DNA of 43,293 bases from contig URYH01000012.1 in assembly GCA_900552105.1 (NCBI GenBank), forward strand, positions 1 through 43,293. The letters run 5' to 3'. This document shows positions 21,683 through 30,047 of the stretch, piece after piece (the stretch's first letter is position 1; every line of letters begins with the position of its first letter). This DNA comes from an uncultured Eubacteriales bacterium. GTDB taxonomy: Bacteria; Bacillota; Clostridia; Christensenellales; UBA1242. A program made the position numbers and the translations under genes. The notes below the pieces were generated by a model. The model was not told the DNA's origin, did no database searches, and saw nothing but the letters and a program-made list of their open reading frames with translations.

Positions 21683-22156
21683 TTATTCTTCGTTTGTTAT
21701 TGTTGCAGTGCCTTCTGGTGCAACCAAATATAATTTTGCATCAAGTTTTGAAACTTGCCCACGCATTGCATACATTGCTCCATTCAAAAAATCAAGTGCT
21801 TTTTCCATCTCGGTGTTTGTGAGATTTGAAAGGTTGACGATTGCGGCAAGTCTTTTTCTTGTGAAGTCAACAATTCCGCCAAGTTCATCAACTGAAACTG
21901 GTGCAAAAACTGCGATATTTTTTCCGATTTCTGCTTGAACTGAAAGCCCGCTGTCGTTTTCAACAATTCTTTGTTGTTCTTCTTGTTTTTGTTCAACCTT
22001 GACTTCTGGCTGTTGTGGCTTGCTCAAATTAAACTTTGCAGACATTTGAGGTTTTTGGGCCACTTCTGTCTTTTGTTTTTTTGCCTTCTTTTGTTTCTTT
22101 TCTCCGTCATCAACATCAAAGCCGATGCTTTTGAGAATTACATCAAAAAATCCCAT
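21683..22156 (-). CDS. sepF: Cell division protein SepF
   Basis: SepF binds FtsZ and the membrane and helps form the division septum in Gram-positive bacteria. The 157-residue protein begins with a short amphipathic segment (MGFFDVILKSIGF), suited to membrane binding. A Lys/Gln-rich linker follows. The C-terminal SepF domain (about 75-157) shows VFAPVSVDELGGIVD, AAIVNLSNL, ALDFLNGAMYAMRG and KLYLVAPEG. It is immediately downstream of the 262-aa unknown gene (2-nt gap), with only a weak SD of its own, so it is probably translated by coupling. Confidence 0.93.
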   Translation of the reverse strand: MGFFDVILKSIGFDVDDGEKKQKKAKKQKTEVAQKPQMSAKFNLSKPQQPEVKVEQKQEEQQRIVENDSGLSVQAEIGKNIAVFAPVSVDELGGIVDFTRKRLAAIVNLSNLTNTEMEKALDFLNGAMYAMRGQVSKLDAKLYLVAPEGTATITNEE

Positions 22157-22158
22157 TG

Positions 22159-22947
22159 TTATCTTTCAACTCCTTCATCTTGCGCCACACTTGCAGCGAA
22201 TACATTTGTTGTTGTTCCATACGCAATTTTGTTTGCCAAGCCAATGACTAAATCTGCTCCAACACCAAAATATTTATTATATGCACTTGTGATCATTTTT
22301 TTCATTTTTTCAACAAATTCATCTTCTGGATAAGCTTGTTCAAATGTCTTGTAATCTTTTGAAAATGATTCTGCAAGATCTTTGACATCTTTTTCTTCAC
22401 TGGTGGTGTCGACATTAAGTGACTTTTTTAACTTTTCAACTTTTGCAAGTTGTTCGTCTGCTTTTTTCTGCCATTGTGCTTCAATTTGAGAATGTTTGTG
22501 AACAGCATTTGCGAAGGAGTTTGCCCATGCCTCAATTACATTTGGTCCCACTCCCAAGGTTTTCTTATAAGCATCTTCTTTCCATTTTTCTTTTTGAGTC
22601 TTGGCATTTTCAAGTCCGTCAAGGTCAACATTCACTCTTTCTTTGGCTTCATAAAAACCAAATGTTTTGATGTTATATATAACTGAGTTCCAAATATCCA
22701 CATAAGTTTGATATTTATCTTCCAATTCTTGCTCTTTTTTCACATATCTCAAAAATCTTTTATATTCGCGATCTGCCGCATACAAAGAAGCATCAACCGT
22801 TTGGCTTTGAGCTTTTATTATTTCATTAAATCGTTTTGCAAGGCTATTTGCATTTATTCCTTTTTCTTCAAGATAAACTTTTCTTGCACCCGCATTCAAA
22901 TCTTCTTCGTCATCAGCATCTTCGTCTTGCCACCAATACATTGCCAT
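22159..22947 (-). CDS. Unknown protein with internal duplication, 262 aa
   Basis: I do not recognise it. The N-terminus is acidic (DEDADDEEDL), then a mostly helical, charged sequence follows. Two related segments stand out: AYKKTLGVGPNVIEAWANSF (about residues 126-145) and AYNKYFGVGADLVIGLANKI (about 222-241). They share A-Y-x-K-x-x-G-V-G-x-x-V/L-I-x-x-x-A-N, so the protein probably contains a duplicated module. GGAGG lies 4 nt before ATG 22947. It is co-transcribed with sepF, so a link to division or the envelope is possible, but nothing in the sequence proves it. Confidence 0.78.
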   Translation of the reverse strand: MAMYWWQDEDADDEEDLNAGARKVYLEEKGINANSLAKRFNEIIKAQSQTVDASLYAADREYKRFLRYVKKEQELEDKYQTYVDIWNSVIYNIKTFGFYEAKERVNVDLDGLENAKTQKEKWKEDAYKKTLGVGPNVIEAWANSFANAVHKHSQIEAQWQKKADEQLAKVEKLKKSLNVDTTSEEKDVKDLAESFSKDYKTFEQAYPEDEFVEKMKKMITSAYNKYFGVGADLVIGLANKIAYGTTTNVFAASVAQDEGVER

Positions 22948-22976
22948 AAGACCTCCATGTTGAAAAAATGATAGCA

Positions 22977-23014
22977 CAAAAAAAAGGCAATTTCAAGTGT
23001 TTTATGAAATTGCC
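22977..23014 (-). terminator. Terminator of groES-groEL
   Basis: GGCAATTTCA (22986-22995) pairs with TGAAATTGCC (23005-23014). On the minus strand the stem is followed by a T9-T10 run, just after the groEL stop. Confidence 0.92.
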
Positions 23015-23027
23015 CATCTCAATATTA

Positions 23028-24647
23028 TTAATATTCTTCGTGTTTGTCGCAATGGCATTTTTTGTCGTCGTCTGGATTTTCACAAACAATGCTTTCGGTT
23101 GTGAGCAGGGTTGAAGCAACACTTGTTGCGTTAACGAGAGCATTGATTGTGACGTTTGTTGGGTCAACAATGCCTTTTTCAAACATATTCACATATATGC
23201 CTTTGAGTGCATCAAATCCAAATTCCGTGCTTTGCGACAAGACATTTGTCAAAATTTCCTTGCCATCAAAACCTGAGTTTTTGCAAATCTGAAGAAGTGG
23301 TGCTTTGATTGCATCTTCAACAATTTCTGCTCCAATTTTTTCATCACCATCAAGAGTTTCAGCAAACTTTTTGACATCTTCAAGACAGCGAACAAGCGCA
23401 ATTCCCCCACCCATGATAATTCCATCACACATCGCTGCTTTTGTTGCTGCAAGTGCGTCTTCAATGCGAAGTTTTTTCTCTTTCATCTCAATTTCAGTTG
23501 CCGCCCCAACTTCAATGACAGCAACACCTGACGACAAGTTTGCAAGCCTTTGCAAAAGTTTTTCTTTGTCGTAAACGCTTGGATTTTGTTCAAGTTGAGA
23601 TTTCACAAGTTTGATTCGTTCTTCAATCTTTTGTTTGTCGCCAGCGCCTTCAACAATAATTGTTTTGTCCTTTGTGATTTTGACCGATTTTGCTCGACCC
23701 AAATCTTCCGCCGTCACATTTTTGAGTTCATCGCCTTTTTCGCTTGAAATGAATGTTGCGCCACAAGACAATGCAATATCTTCCAAAATCGCTTTACGCT
23801 TTTCGCCAAACGCGGGTGCTTTGACCGCCGCACAAGAGAATGTTCCGCGCATTTTGTTGACAATGATTGTTGCGAGTGGTTCGCCTTCAACATCTTCCGC
23901 AATAATCAAAAGTTTTTCGCCCGAGTTTGCAACAGGTTCCAAAACCGGCAAAATTTCTTGAATGGACGAGATTTTTTTGTCTGTGACAAGAATGAGAGGA
24001 TTATCAAAATTTACCTCCATTTTTTCTTGGTCTGTGACCATATAAGACGAGATATAACCGCGGTCAAACTGCATTCCTTTGACGACATTAAGCTCAGTCT
24101 TCATTGTTTTTGATTCTTCAACAGTGATGATTCCATCATTTCCCACTTTCTTAAATGCGTCCGCAATAAGACTTCCGATTTCTTCATCTCCGCAAGAAAT
24201 GCTTGCAATCTGGAAAATGTCTTCATTTGTTTGAACAGGCTTACTCATGCTTTTTAGTTTTGGAATGATGCAAGAGTTGACAACTTTTTCCATGCCACGA
24301 CGCAAAATGATTGGGTTTGCTCCGTCCTCAAATTTTTCGAATCCCTCGTTTATCATTGCCTGAGCGAGAACACACGCGGTTGTTGTTCCGTCCCCTGCAA
24401 CATCATTAGTTTTTGTTGACGCCTCACGAAGAATTGAAGCACCCATGTTTTCAAATGGGTCACAAAGTTCAATTTCTTTTGCGATTGTCACCCCGTCATT
24501 TGTGATGAGCGGCAAAGCAAACTTTTTTTCCAAAACAACATTGCGTCCTTTTGGCCCAAGTGTAATTTTTACAGTATCCGCCAGTTGATTAACACCTTTT
24601 TCAAGTGCGCGTCTTGCGTCTTTTCCTTGCAATATTTTTTTTGACAT
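23028..24647 (-). CDS. groEL: Chaperonin GroEL
   Basis: GroEL is the 60-kDa folding chamber that works with GroES and ATP. The 539-residue protein has the family motifs TLGPKGRNVVLEK, the ATP-binding AGDGTTTACVLAQ, the apical-domain KAPAFGEKRKA and the equatorial MGGGIALVRCL. The C-terminus is unusual: instead of the flexible Gly-Gly-Met tail it ends in acidic and metal-ligand-like residues, DDDKKCHCDKHEEY, with two Cys and two His. SD AGGAGG overlaps the groES stop codon, so the two genes are coupled. No CIRCE element was found upstream of groES. Confidence 0.98.
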   Translation of the reverse strand: MSKKILQGKDARRALEKGVNQLADTVKITLGPKGRNVVLEKKFALPLITNDGVTIAKEIELCDPFENMGASILREASTKTNDVAGDGTTTACVLAQAMINEGFEKFEDGANPIILRRGMEKVVNSCIIPKLKSMSKPVQTNEDIFQIASISCGDEEIGSLIADAFKKVGNDGIITVEESKTMKTELNVVKGMQFDRGYISSYMVTDQEKMEVNFDNPLILVTDKKISSIQEILPVLEPVANSGEKLLIIAEDVEGEPLATIIVNKMRGTFSCAAVKAPAFGEKRKAILEDIALSCGATFISSEKGDELKNVTAEDLGRAKSVKITKDKTIIVEGAGDKQKIEERIKLVKSQLEQNPSVYDKEKLLQRLANLSSGVAVIEVGAATEIEMKEKKLRIEDALAATKAAMCDGIIMGGGIALVRCLEDVKKFAETLDGDEKIGAEIVEDAIKAPLLQICKNSGFDGKEILTNVLSQSTEFGFDALKGIYVNMFEKGIVDPTNVTINALVNATSVASTLLTTESIVCENPDDDKKCHCDKHEEY

Positions 24648-24655
24648 ATTCCCTC

Positions 24656-24940
24656 CTAAACAATCACTGCCAAAATGTCAGTTTGGCGAACAACAACATA
24701 GTCTTCGCCGTCAATCTTGTATGTGCTTCCTGCAAATTTTGAGTATGCAACGCGGTCGCCAGGTTTAACCTGCATCTCAACCTGCTTTCCGTCCCCAAGC
24801 ATGCCGTTTCCAACGGCAACAACTTCGCCTTGAGTTGGCTCTTCGGTTGACTCTGCCGCAACAATCAAACTGCCATACTTTTTTTCTTTTTGGGTGATGG
24901 GTTTGATAACCACTCTGTCAAAAATTGGTTTTAATTCCAT
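24656..24940 (-). CDS. groES: Co-chaperonin GroES
   Basis: GroES caps the GroEL chamber. The 94-residue protein starts MELKPIFDRVVIKP, has the mobile loop at about residues 15-35 and ends with the YVVVRQTDILAVI strand of the family. The start is ATG 24940, 5 nt after GGAGG; the in-frame GTG at 24952 is upstream of that SD. It is the first gene of the groES-groEL operon. Confidence 0.97.
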   Translation of the reverse strand: MELKPIFDRVVIKPITQKEKKYGSLIVAAESTEEPTQGEVVAVGNGMLGDGKQVEMQVKPGDRVAYSKFAGSTYKIDGEDYVVVRQTDILAVIV

Positions 24941-24957
24941 AAATTCCTCCACTTTCT

Positions 24958-24986
24958 AGTTTATCCGCAAACAACTTTGTTGTCCA
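24958..24986 (-). promoter_or_regulatory. Promoter of groES-groEL
   Basis: On the minus strand TGGACA (24981-24986), 17 bp and TAAACT (24958-24963). A short ACAAC/GTTGT dyad sits in the spacer. The usual HrcA-binding inverted repeat (TTAGCACTC and its complement) is absent. Confidence 0.6.
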
Positions 24987-25051
24987 CGAATTTGACACAA
25001 TTCATATCTGTGCCCTTCATGCATAAACATAATATTGAATAGTTTTCAAGG

Positions 25052-25861
25052 ATGCAACAAAATATGCCAAAAAATTTTTATCCAGACAACATGGTGAAAA
25101 GAAAGAAAAATCGTTCAAATGGAGGGACGTTTTTAAGTTTTGTTGTAATTTTGGTCGGACTCGGGCTTTGCGTCATGCTTGCAATGCTTTTTTCGAACTT
25201 TATCACTGTTGGCTCATTTTCTTTTTCCAACAACAACGAAATGAAGAAAAATGGCTACACAATCTATGCGGTTTCGATTTTTCAGTCAACAAACTTTTCG
25301 AGCGCCGGAACAAGTGCCGCCTCTTTTCAAGACAAAGGTGCTGCGGGATACATCTATTTTGATAACGGAATTTTTCATGTTCTCGCCTCAGGCTACAAAG
25401 AAAAGTCCGATGCGGACAAAGTTGTTGAAAAACTTATTTCCCAAGGACAAAGTGCGCGTCTTCTAGCAATCAAGGTTTCCTCAACCTCGCTTTCTGGTTC
25501 ATTTTCTCAAAGCGAGCAAAATGCTCTCAACAACGCACTCATGTGCTATTCAAACTGCTTTGATTCGCTCTATGACATGTCAGTGGCACTCGACACAAAT
25601 GTTTCAACCGCAAACGAAATCAAAAATCAACTCTCAACCCTGCTCAGTTCAACAAAAGAAACAAAAACCAATTTTGACAAAGCGTTTTCTTCACGTCTCA
25701 CTGAAAAACTTTTGGAAATAAGTTTGTCATTAAAAGATGTCGCGGACTACATTGATGGCATCTCAACTTCCGCCGACACCCTTTCAAGCAGACTAAAATA
25801 TTGTTATTTTCAAATTATTGAAGAAAATCAAAGTCTCAAAAAGATTCTCGAAGAATCATAA
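25052..25861 (+). CDS. Membrane-anchored SPOR-like protein, 269 aa
   Basis: A basic cytoplasmic N-terminus is followed by one membrane helix (about residues 27-52). A domain at about 65-145 then has the SPOR pattern: YTIYAVSIFQSTN, then AAGYIYFDNGIFHVLASGYKEKSDADKVVEKLISQG and a final strand. SPOR domains bind denuded peptidoglycan. The C-terminal 120 residues are helical and hydrophilic, with spaced Leu. The start has no well-placed SD; an alternative ATG lies 12 nt further (25064). It stands divergent from groES and before the DegV pair, which has its own promoter. A wall or sporulation role is inferred from the domain only. Confidence 0.75.
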   Translation: MQQNMPKNFYPDNMVKRKKNRSNGGTFLSFVVILVGLGLCVMLAMLFSNFITVGSFSFSNNNEMKKNGYTIYAVSIFQSTNFSSAGTSAASFQDKGAAGYIYFDNGIFHVLASGYKEKSDADKVVEKLISQGQSARLLAIKVSSTSLSGSFSQSEQNALNNALMCYSNCFDSLYDMSVALDTNVSTANEIKNQLSTLLSSTKETKTNFDKAFSSRLTEKLLEISLSLKDVADYIDGISTSADTLSSRLKYCYFQIIEENQSLKKILEES

Positions 25862-25877
25862 ATTTTATGTAGATATT

Positions 25878-25905
25878 TTGAATTCAAGCAAATTTTTGTT
25901 ATAAT
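25878..25905 (+). promoter_or_regulatory. Promoter of the DegV pair (leaderless)
   Basis: TTGAAT (25878-25883), 16 bp and TATAAT (25900-25905) end 6 nt before ATG 25912. There is no SD. Confidence 0.8.
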
Positions 25906-25911
25906 GTTTTT

Positions 25912-26766
25912 ATGTTTAAAATTATTGTTGATACTTCTTGCGATTTGGATTATGACGAGGGGCAAAGCAAAGGCATTATGTGCCAACCCATTCCCTATTT
26001 TTTGATGTATGACGAACATTTGGCACAAGGTGAATATCGTCTTCAAAACACCGAAAAAAACAGAAGAATCGCCTGTGCTCAGGTCGACAACAAAAAACTT
26101 ATTCGCACGCATGGGTTGACACCCCACAACTTTGGTTTTTTGGACTCAATGCACAGTGATGACACGCTATACATATCTTTGAGCGGCACAATGAGCGGAA
26201 CTCATTCAAATGCTTGCACATATGCAAGAGATGTCAAAAACAAAAATTATGTTGTTTTTGATTCAAAAACTTGTTCGGCAGGAATTAATATTTTGGTTGA
26301 CAAGGCACTTGAGTTCGTTGATAATCATAATGTTTTTGAAACAGCAAAAGAACTTGAAAAACTGCGTGAAAAAATTGAAACTTATTTCATCACGACAGAT
26401 TCGACCAATCTCAACATGAGCGGAAGACTCACCTATGAACTCAAATCTTCCGGCACGCTTCAACCATGCATTTTGGGAAAAGTTGGAGATGACGGAAAAC
26501 TTCATGTCCTGCAAGTTCTCAAAAGTCAAGATATTGCAATATTTGCACTCGTCAAACTGTTTTCGGAACAAGTTGAAGAAACAGACGAACACAATGTTTA
26601 TATCTCTTATGCAAATAATGAAATTGCTGCAAAAAAATTATATCAAGGCATCAGTCTGGTTGCCAACAAACAAGCAAAAATCACACGCCTTTCCCCACTT
26701 TGCACAGCAGTTGGTGGAACAAAAACAGTTGTTTTGGCGTTTGTTATGAGGAGCAAAGATGAATAA
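25912..26766 (+). CDS. DegV family protein, divergent copy, 284 aa
   Basis: DegV/FakB proteins bind fatty acids and present them to the kinase FakA. The 284-residue protein has the two-domain DegV outline: FKIIVDTSCDLDYDE at the start, the fatty-acid-site loop LSGTMSGTHSNA at about residue 90, and VVFDSKTCSAG. The C-terminal signature normally contains a His in a HTGPG-like motif. Here that region reads TAVGGTKTVVLAF, so the phosphate/carboxylate-binding histidine is missing. It overlaps the second DegV gene by 8 nt and has a leaderless promoter. It may bind a different ligand or act as a partner of the second copy. Confidence 0.88.
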   Translation: MFKIIVDTSCDLDYDEGQSKGIMCQPIPYFLMYDEHLAQGEYRLQNTEKNRRIACAQVDNKKLIRTHGLTPHNFGFLDSMHSDDTLYISLSGTMSGTHSNACTYARDVKNKNYVVFDSKTCSAGINILVDKALEFVDNHNVFETAKELEKLREKIETYFITTDSTNLNMSGRLTYELKSSGTLQPCILGKVGDDGKLHVLQVLKSQDIAIFALVKLFSEQVEETDEHNVYISYANNEIAAKKLYQGISLVANKQAKITRLSPLCTAVGGTKTVVLAFVMRSKDE

Positions 26767-27619
26767 ATTTACACTATCAACCGATTCTGGTTGCGATGAA
26801 TTCAAAACAGATTTAAAAAGAATGAATATAAGTTATATTCCCCTTGTATATATTGAGGGCGACATAACTCATTTTGACGATTTTTCAACTCTTGAAGACT
26901 ACAACTTTTTCTACAACGAACTCAAACTTGGAAAACAGTTTAAAACCGCAGGACTCAACCCCTACGATTTGGAACAATATTTCCTTTCACTTTTAGAACA
27001 AGGGAAAGACATAATTCACATTTCCTTGTCTTCTGGAATCAGTGGCACTTGTGGAATCGCAAGACATGTTGCACAAGAACTCAACGCAACACATGAAAAC
27101 AAGATTTATATTATTGACTCAAAAAGTGCAACTGGCGGACAAGATTTGGTTCTTGGCTGGGCAAGAAAACTCAGAGATGAAGGTGTTGAGGCAAAAGATG
27201 CTGTTGTTGAACTTGAAAATGTCGTTAGACGTTTGAATGTTGGCTTCTATGTTGGAAATCTCGACAGTCTTCGCCGCGGAGGGAGAATTTCATCTCTTGC
27301 TGCAACAGTTGGAAAAATGCTTCAACTTCGCCCAATGCTTGAATTTGACAAAGAAGGCAAACTTCAAGTAATTGACAAAGTTATTGGAACAAAAAAAGCA
27401 ATTATGAAGCTCGCTGACAGACTTGTTAAGAATGGAATTGTTCCAAACACTCCAATCTATATCACCTGCTCAGCCAATTTTGCTCAAGTTGCTGAGCTCA
27501 AAACTCTTATTGAAGCAAAAATTGAAAACCCAACAATCATAGTCAACCTCCTTGGCCCAGTCATTGGTGCCCACACAGGTCCAGACCTTCTTTCAATCAT
27601 GTTCCAAGAAAACATTTAA
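26759..27619 (+). CDS. DegV family protein (FakB-like), 286 aa
   Basis: The second DegV protein keeps the family features: FTLSTDSGCDE at the start, LSSGISGTCGIA for the fatty-acid site, YVGNLDSLRRGGRIS, and a C-terminal GPVIGAHTGPDLLSIMF with the histidine. It is thus the more canonical FakB candidate of the pair. Only FakB activates the fatty acid; the kinase FakA is not in the window. It starts within the first DegV gene (ATG 8 nt before that gene's end), preceded by GAGG, so the two are coupled and expressed together. Confidence 0.92.
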   Translation: MNKFTLSTDSGCDEFKTDLKRMNISYIPLVYIEGDITHFDDFSTLEDYNFFYNELKLGKQFKTAGLNPYDLEQYFLSLLEQGKDIIHISLSSGISGTCGIARHVAQELNATHENKIYIIDSKSATGGQDLVLGWARKLRDEGVEAKDAVVELENVVRRLNVGFYVGNLDSLRRGGRISSLAATVGKMLQLRPMLEFDKEGKLQVIDKVIGTKKAIMKLADRLVKNGIVPNTPIYITCSANFAQVAELKTLIEAKIENPTIIVNLLGPVIGAHTGPDLLSIMFQENI

Positions 27620-27705
27620 AAAAAGAAAATAATTAAAAATAAATAAAAAATATTAAAAAATAATTAAATTAATTAAAAAAAATAAATATTTTTAAAAAAT
27701 ATTAA
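27617..27705. other. A/T-only stretch after the DegV genes
   Basis: About 90 nt of almost pure A and T with repeated AATTAA and AATAAA units follow the second DegV stop. I see no gene or clear stem in it; a terminator lies further on at 27751-27781. Confidence 0.7.
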
Positions 27706-27750
27706 CAACTTTTCAAATTGCTCCAATGTCTTTTGTTAAAAGGGAAAAAT

Positions 27751-27781
27751 AAAAAACCATGAAATTAATTCATGGTTTTTT
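27751..27781. terminator. Bidirectional terminator between DegV genes and mscL
   Basis: AAAAAACCATGAA pairs with TTCATGGTTTTTT across ATTAA. It serves both the plus-strand DegV pair and minus-strand mscL. Confidence 0.92.
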
Positions 27782-27792
27782 GATTTATTTAA

Positions 27793-28413
27793 TTATTTTT
27801 GTTCATCAACTGGTTTTTCTTCACTCTCGGCCTTGTTCCCTTTTTTGAGTTCTGCCAAGATATCTGCAAGCAATTCTTCTGTTGTTGGTTTTGGTGCTGG
27901 TTTGTTCGCTTCTTCTTCCGCCGCTTTCTCCGCTGCTTTTCTTTCACGAAGTTCATTGAGAGCGGTTTTCATTTCTTCATGGTTTTTCAAGTTTACGCCC
28001 GCTGCTTTGAGTTCTTTTCTTTCTTCTTTTGTTGGAGCGCTCTTGATAATCTTGTTTGTTGTGTTTCTCAAAAGCTCGCTGCTTTTCATTGCAATTTTGA
28101 TGATGCAGAACAAAGTGAATGCAATCAACAAGAAATCAATTATTGCTGTGATGAATGCACCCCAGTCAATATAGATTGAATTTGCAAGGTCAACCTCCCC
28201 CGATGCCGTATATGCCTTTCTCAAAAATGTATATGCCGAAGAAAGTTCACCTCCTCCAAACGACAACAAATAATTGATGAGTGGCATAATAATTTTGTTT
28301 GTTAGCGCTGTGACGATTTTTGAAAATGCACCGCCAACAATAACACCAATTGCCATGTCAAGAATGTTTCCACGTGTGATAAACTTTTTGAAATCTGCAA
28401 AAAACTTTTTCAT
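27793..28413 (-). CDS. mscL: Large-conductance mechanosensitive channel MscL
   Basis: MscL opens under membrane tension and releases solutes on osmotic downshock. The 206-residue protein starts KKFFADFKKFITRGNILDMAIGVIVGGAFSKIV, split here as the N-terminal amphipathic helix and the first pore helix. It has a second membrane helix at about 85-108. It is longer than the usual 130-150 residues because of a charged Lys/Glu/Ala-rich C-terminal extension (about 110-206), although the TTEELLADILAELKK part resembles the normal C-terminal bundle. AAAGGAG precedes ATG 28413; an upstream in-frame start at 28491 lacks an SD. Confidence 0.95.
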   Translation of the reverse strand: MKKFFADFKKFITRGNILDMAIGVIVGGAFSKIVTALTNKIIMPLINYLLSFGGGELSSAYTFLRKAYTASGEVDLANSIYIDWGAFITAIIDFLLIAFTLFCIIKIAMKSSELLRNTTNKIIKSAPTKEERKELKAAGVNLKNHEEMKTALNELRERKAAEKAAEEEANKPAPKPTTEELLADILAELKKGNKAESEEKPVDEQK

Positions 28414-28492
28414 ATAATCTCCTTTGTAAATATCAATTATAGTATAACACCACAACAAATAAATTACTAGAATTTTCACATATTTTCTCATG

Positions 28493-28520
28493 TTGATTGC
28501 ACGATTTCAAAAAGTATGAT
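28493..28520 (+). promoter_or_regulatory. Promoter of gltX
   Basis: TTGATT (28493-28498), 16 bp and TATGAT (28515-28520) are followed by AGGAG and ATG 28547. No T-box leader is present. Confidence 0.65.
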
Positions 28521-28546
28521 AGAATTCAGGTTATTAGGAGAAAACA

Positions 28547-30016
28547 ATGGAAACAAGAACACGTTTTGCACCAAGCCCAACGGGATATATGCATATTGGC
28601 AATTTGAGAACAGCACTTTATGGTTATCTTTTTGCCCGCCACGAACATGGCAAGTTCATTCTTCGCATTGAAGACACAGACCAAAACCGTTTTGTCGAAG
28701 GTGCAACAGAAGTTATTTATGAAACACTCAAACAAACACACCTTTCTCATGACGAAGGTCCTGATGTTGGTGGAGATTATGGGCCATACGTTCAAAGCGA
28801 AAGAAAAGAGTTATACAAAAAATATGCAGAGATGCTTGTCGAAAGCGGACATGCTTATTATTGCTTTTGCACAAAAGACGAAGAAGAAAAAGAGCGAGAA
28901 AAAGAAAACGAAGAACAAGGTTTTTCTTCTGGATACAACCGACATTGCAGAAATCTTTCACGCGAGGAGATTGAAGCAAATCTAAAAGCAAACAAACCCT
29001 ATGTCATTCGCCAAAAAATACCACTTGACGGAACAACAACTTTCCATGACGAAGTGTTCGGCGATGTCACGGTTGAAAATTCAACACTTGACGACCAAGT
29101 TTTGTTGAAAAGCGACGGAATGCCAACATATAATTTTGCAAACGTTGTTGACGACCACCTTATGAAAATTTCACATGTCATGCGCGGGCGAGAATATATT
29201 GCATCAACTCCAAAATACCAACTTCTCTACGAAGCATTCGGTTGGGAACCACCAAAAACTGCTCACCTTTCAACCATTATGGGCAAAAATGCAGACGGGA
29301 GCATCTCAAAACTTTCAAAACGCCATGGTTCCGTTAGTTTTGCAAAACTTGTTGAAGAAGGATATCTTCCTGAAGCGGTCATAAATTACATTGCCCTGCT
29401 CGGCTGGAGTCCAAAACAAGAAAGAGAATTTTTCTCGCTTGCTGAACTTTGCGAACTCTTCACGCTTGAAGGACTTGTCAAAACGAATGCAATATTTGAT
29501 TATGACAAACTTGCATGGATGAACAGCGAATACATCAAAAATCTCACTCATGAAAAATTTGTTCAACTTTCTTTGCCCTACATTTCAAAACTTCCAACAT
29601 TCATTCAAGAAAAATGGGACTACGTTTCAACTCTTATTCAAACAAGAATAAACAAACTTTCAGACATTTTTGACAAACTTGCATTCCTTGACAATCTCTC
29701 CGATTTTGACCTTGCTCTTCTTATCAACAAAAAAAACAAGACAACACTTGAAGGAAGTTTGCAAACAATATCAGACTGTTTGCCCAAACTTGAAGAAATC
29801 AAAGACTGGACAGTCGAGAACATCAACAACACAATTTCAGAATATTCCACTCAAAAAGAACAAAAAATCGGTTATGTGATGTGGCCTCTTCGAATTGGCG
29901 TGACGGGCGAAGTTGTCACACCGGGTGGCACGGGCGAAATGATGTATATATTGGGAAAAGAAGAAACCATTCGACGCCTAAAAGCAACACAAGAAAGAAT
30001 TAAAAAAGCAATCTAA
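28547..30016 (+). CDS. gltX: Glutamyl-tRNA synthetase
   Basis: GltX charges tRNA-Glu, and in many Firmicutes also tRNA-Gln. The 489-residue class I enzyme has the HIGH-type motif in RFAPSPTGYMHIGNLRTA (residues 6-23). Its KMSKS-type motif reads SKLSKRHGS at about 258, with the anticodon-binding helical domain after it. A Cys-containing CFCTKDEEE insertion resembles the zinc-binding loop region. AGGAG precedes the ATG. The gene is monocistronic, with its own promoter and terminator. Confidence 0.97.
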   Translation: METRTRFAPSPTGYMHIGNLRTALYGYLFARHEHGKFILRIEDTDQNRFVEGATEVIYETLKQTHLSHDEGPDVGGDYGPYVQSERKELYKKYAEMLVESGHAYYCFCTKDEEEKEREKENEEQGFSSGYNRHCRNLSREEIEANLKANKPYVIRQKIPLDGTTTFHDEVFGDVTVENSTLDDQVLLKSDGMPTYNFANVVDDHLMKISHVMRGREYIASTPKYQLLYEAFGWEPPKTAHLSTIMGKNADGSISKLSKRHGSVSFAKLVEEGYLPEAVINYIALLGWSPKQEREFFSLAELCELFTLEGLVKTNAIFDYDKLAWMNSEYIKNLTHEKFVQLSLPYISKLPTFIQEKWDYVSTLIQTRINKLSDIFDKLAFLDNLSDFDLALLINKKNKTTLEGSLQTISDCLPKLEEIKDWTVENINNTISEYSTQKEQKIGYVMWPLRIGVTGEVVTPGGTGEMMYILGKEETIRRLKATQERIKKAI

Positions 30017-30031
30017 ACAGATTGCTTTTTT
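30002..30031. terminator. Terminator of gltX
   Basis: AAAAAAGCAATCT pairs with AGATTGCTTTTTT across AAAC. It overlaps the last codons of gltX and can also act on cysS from the other side. Confidence 0.9.
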
Positions 30032-30047
30032 GTTTAATTAAATTGTT

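Noticed and set aside
21468..21938. Plus-strand frame of 156 codons across the repeats and sepF
   Set aside because: It begins in repeat DNA and runs antisense through sepF, with no SD.
24941..25051. CIRCE/HrcA operator upstream of groES
   Set aside because: The TTAGCACTC-N9-GAGTGCTAA pattern is absent on both strands.
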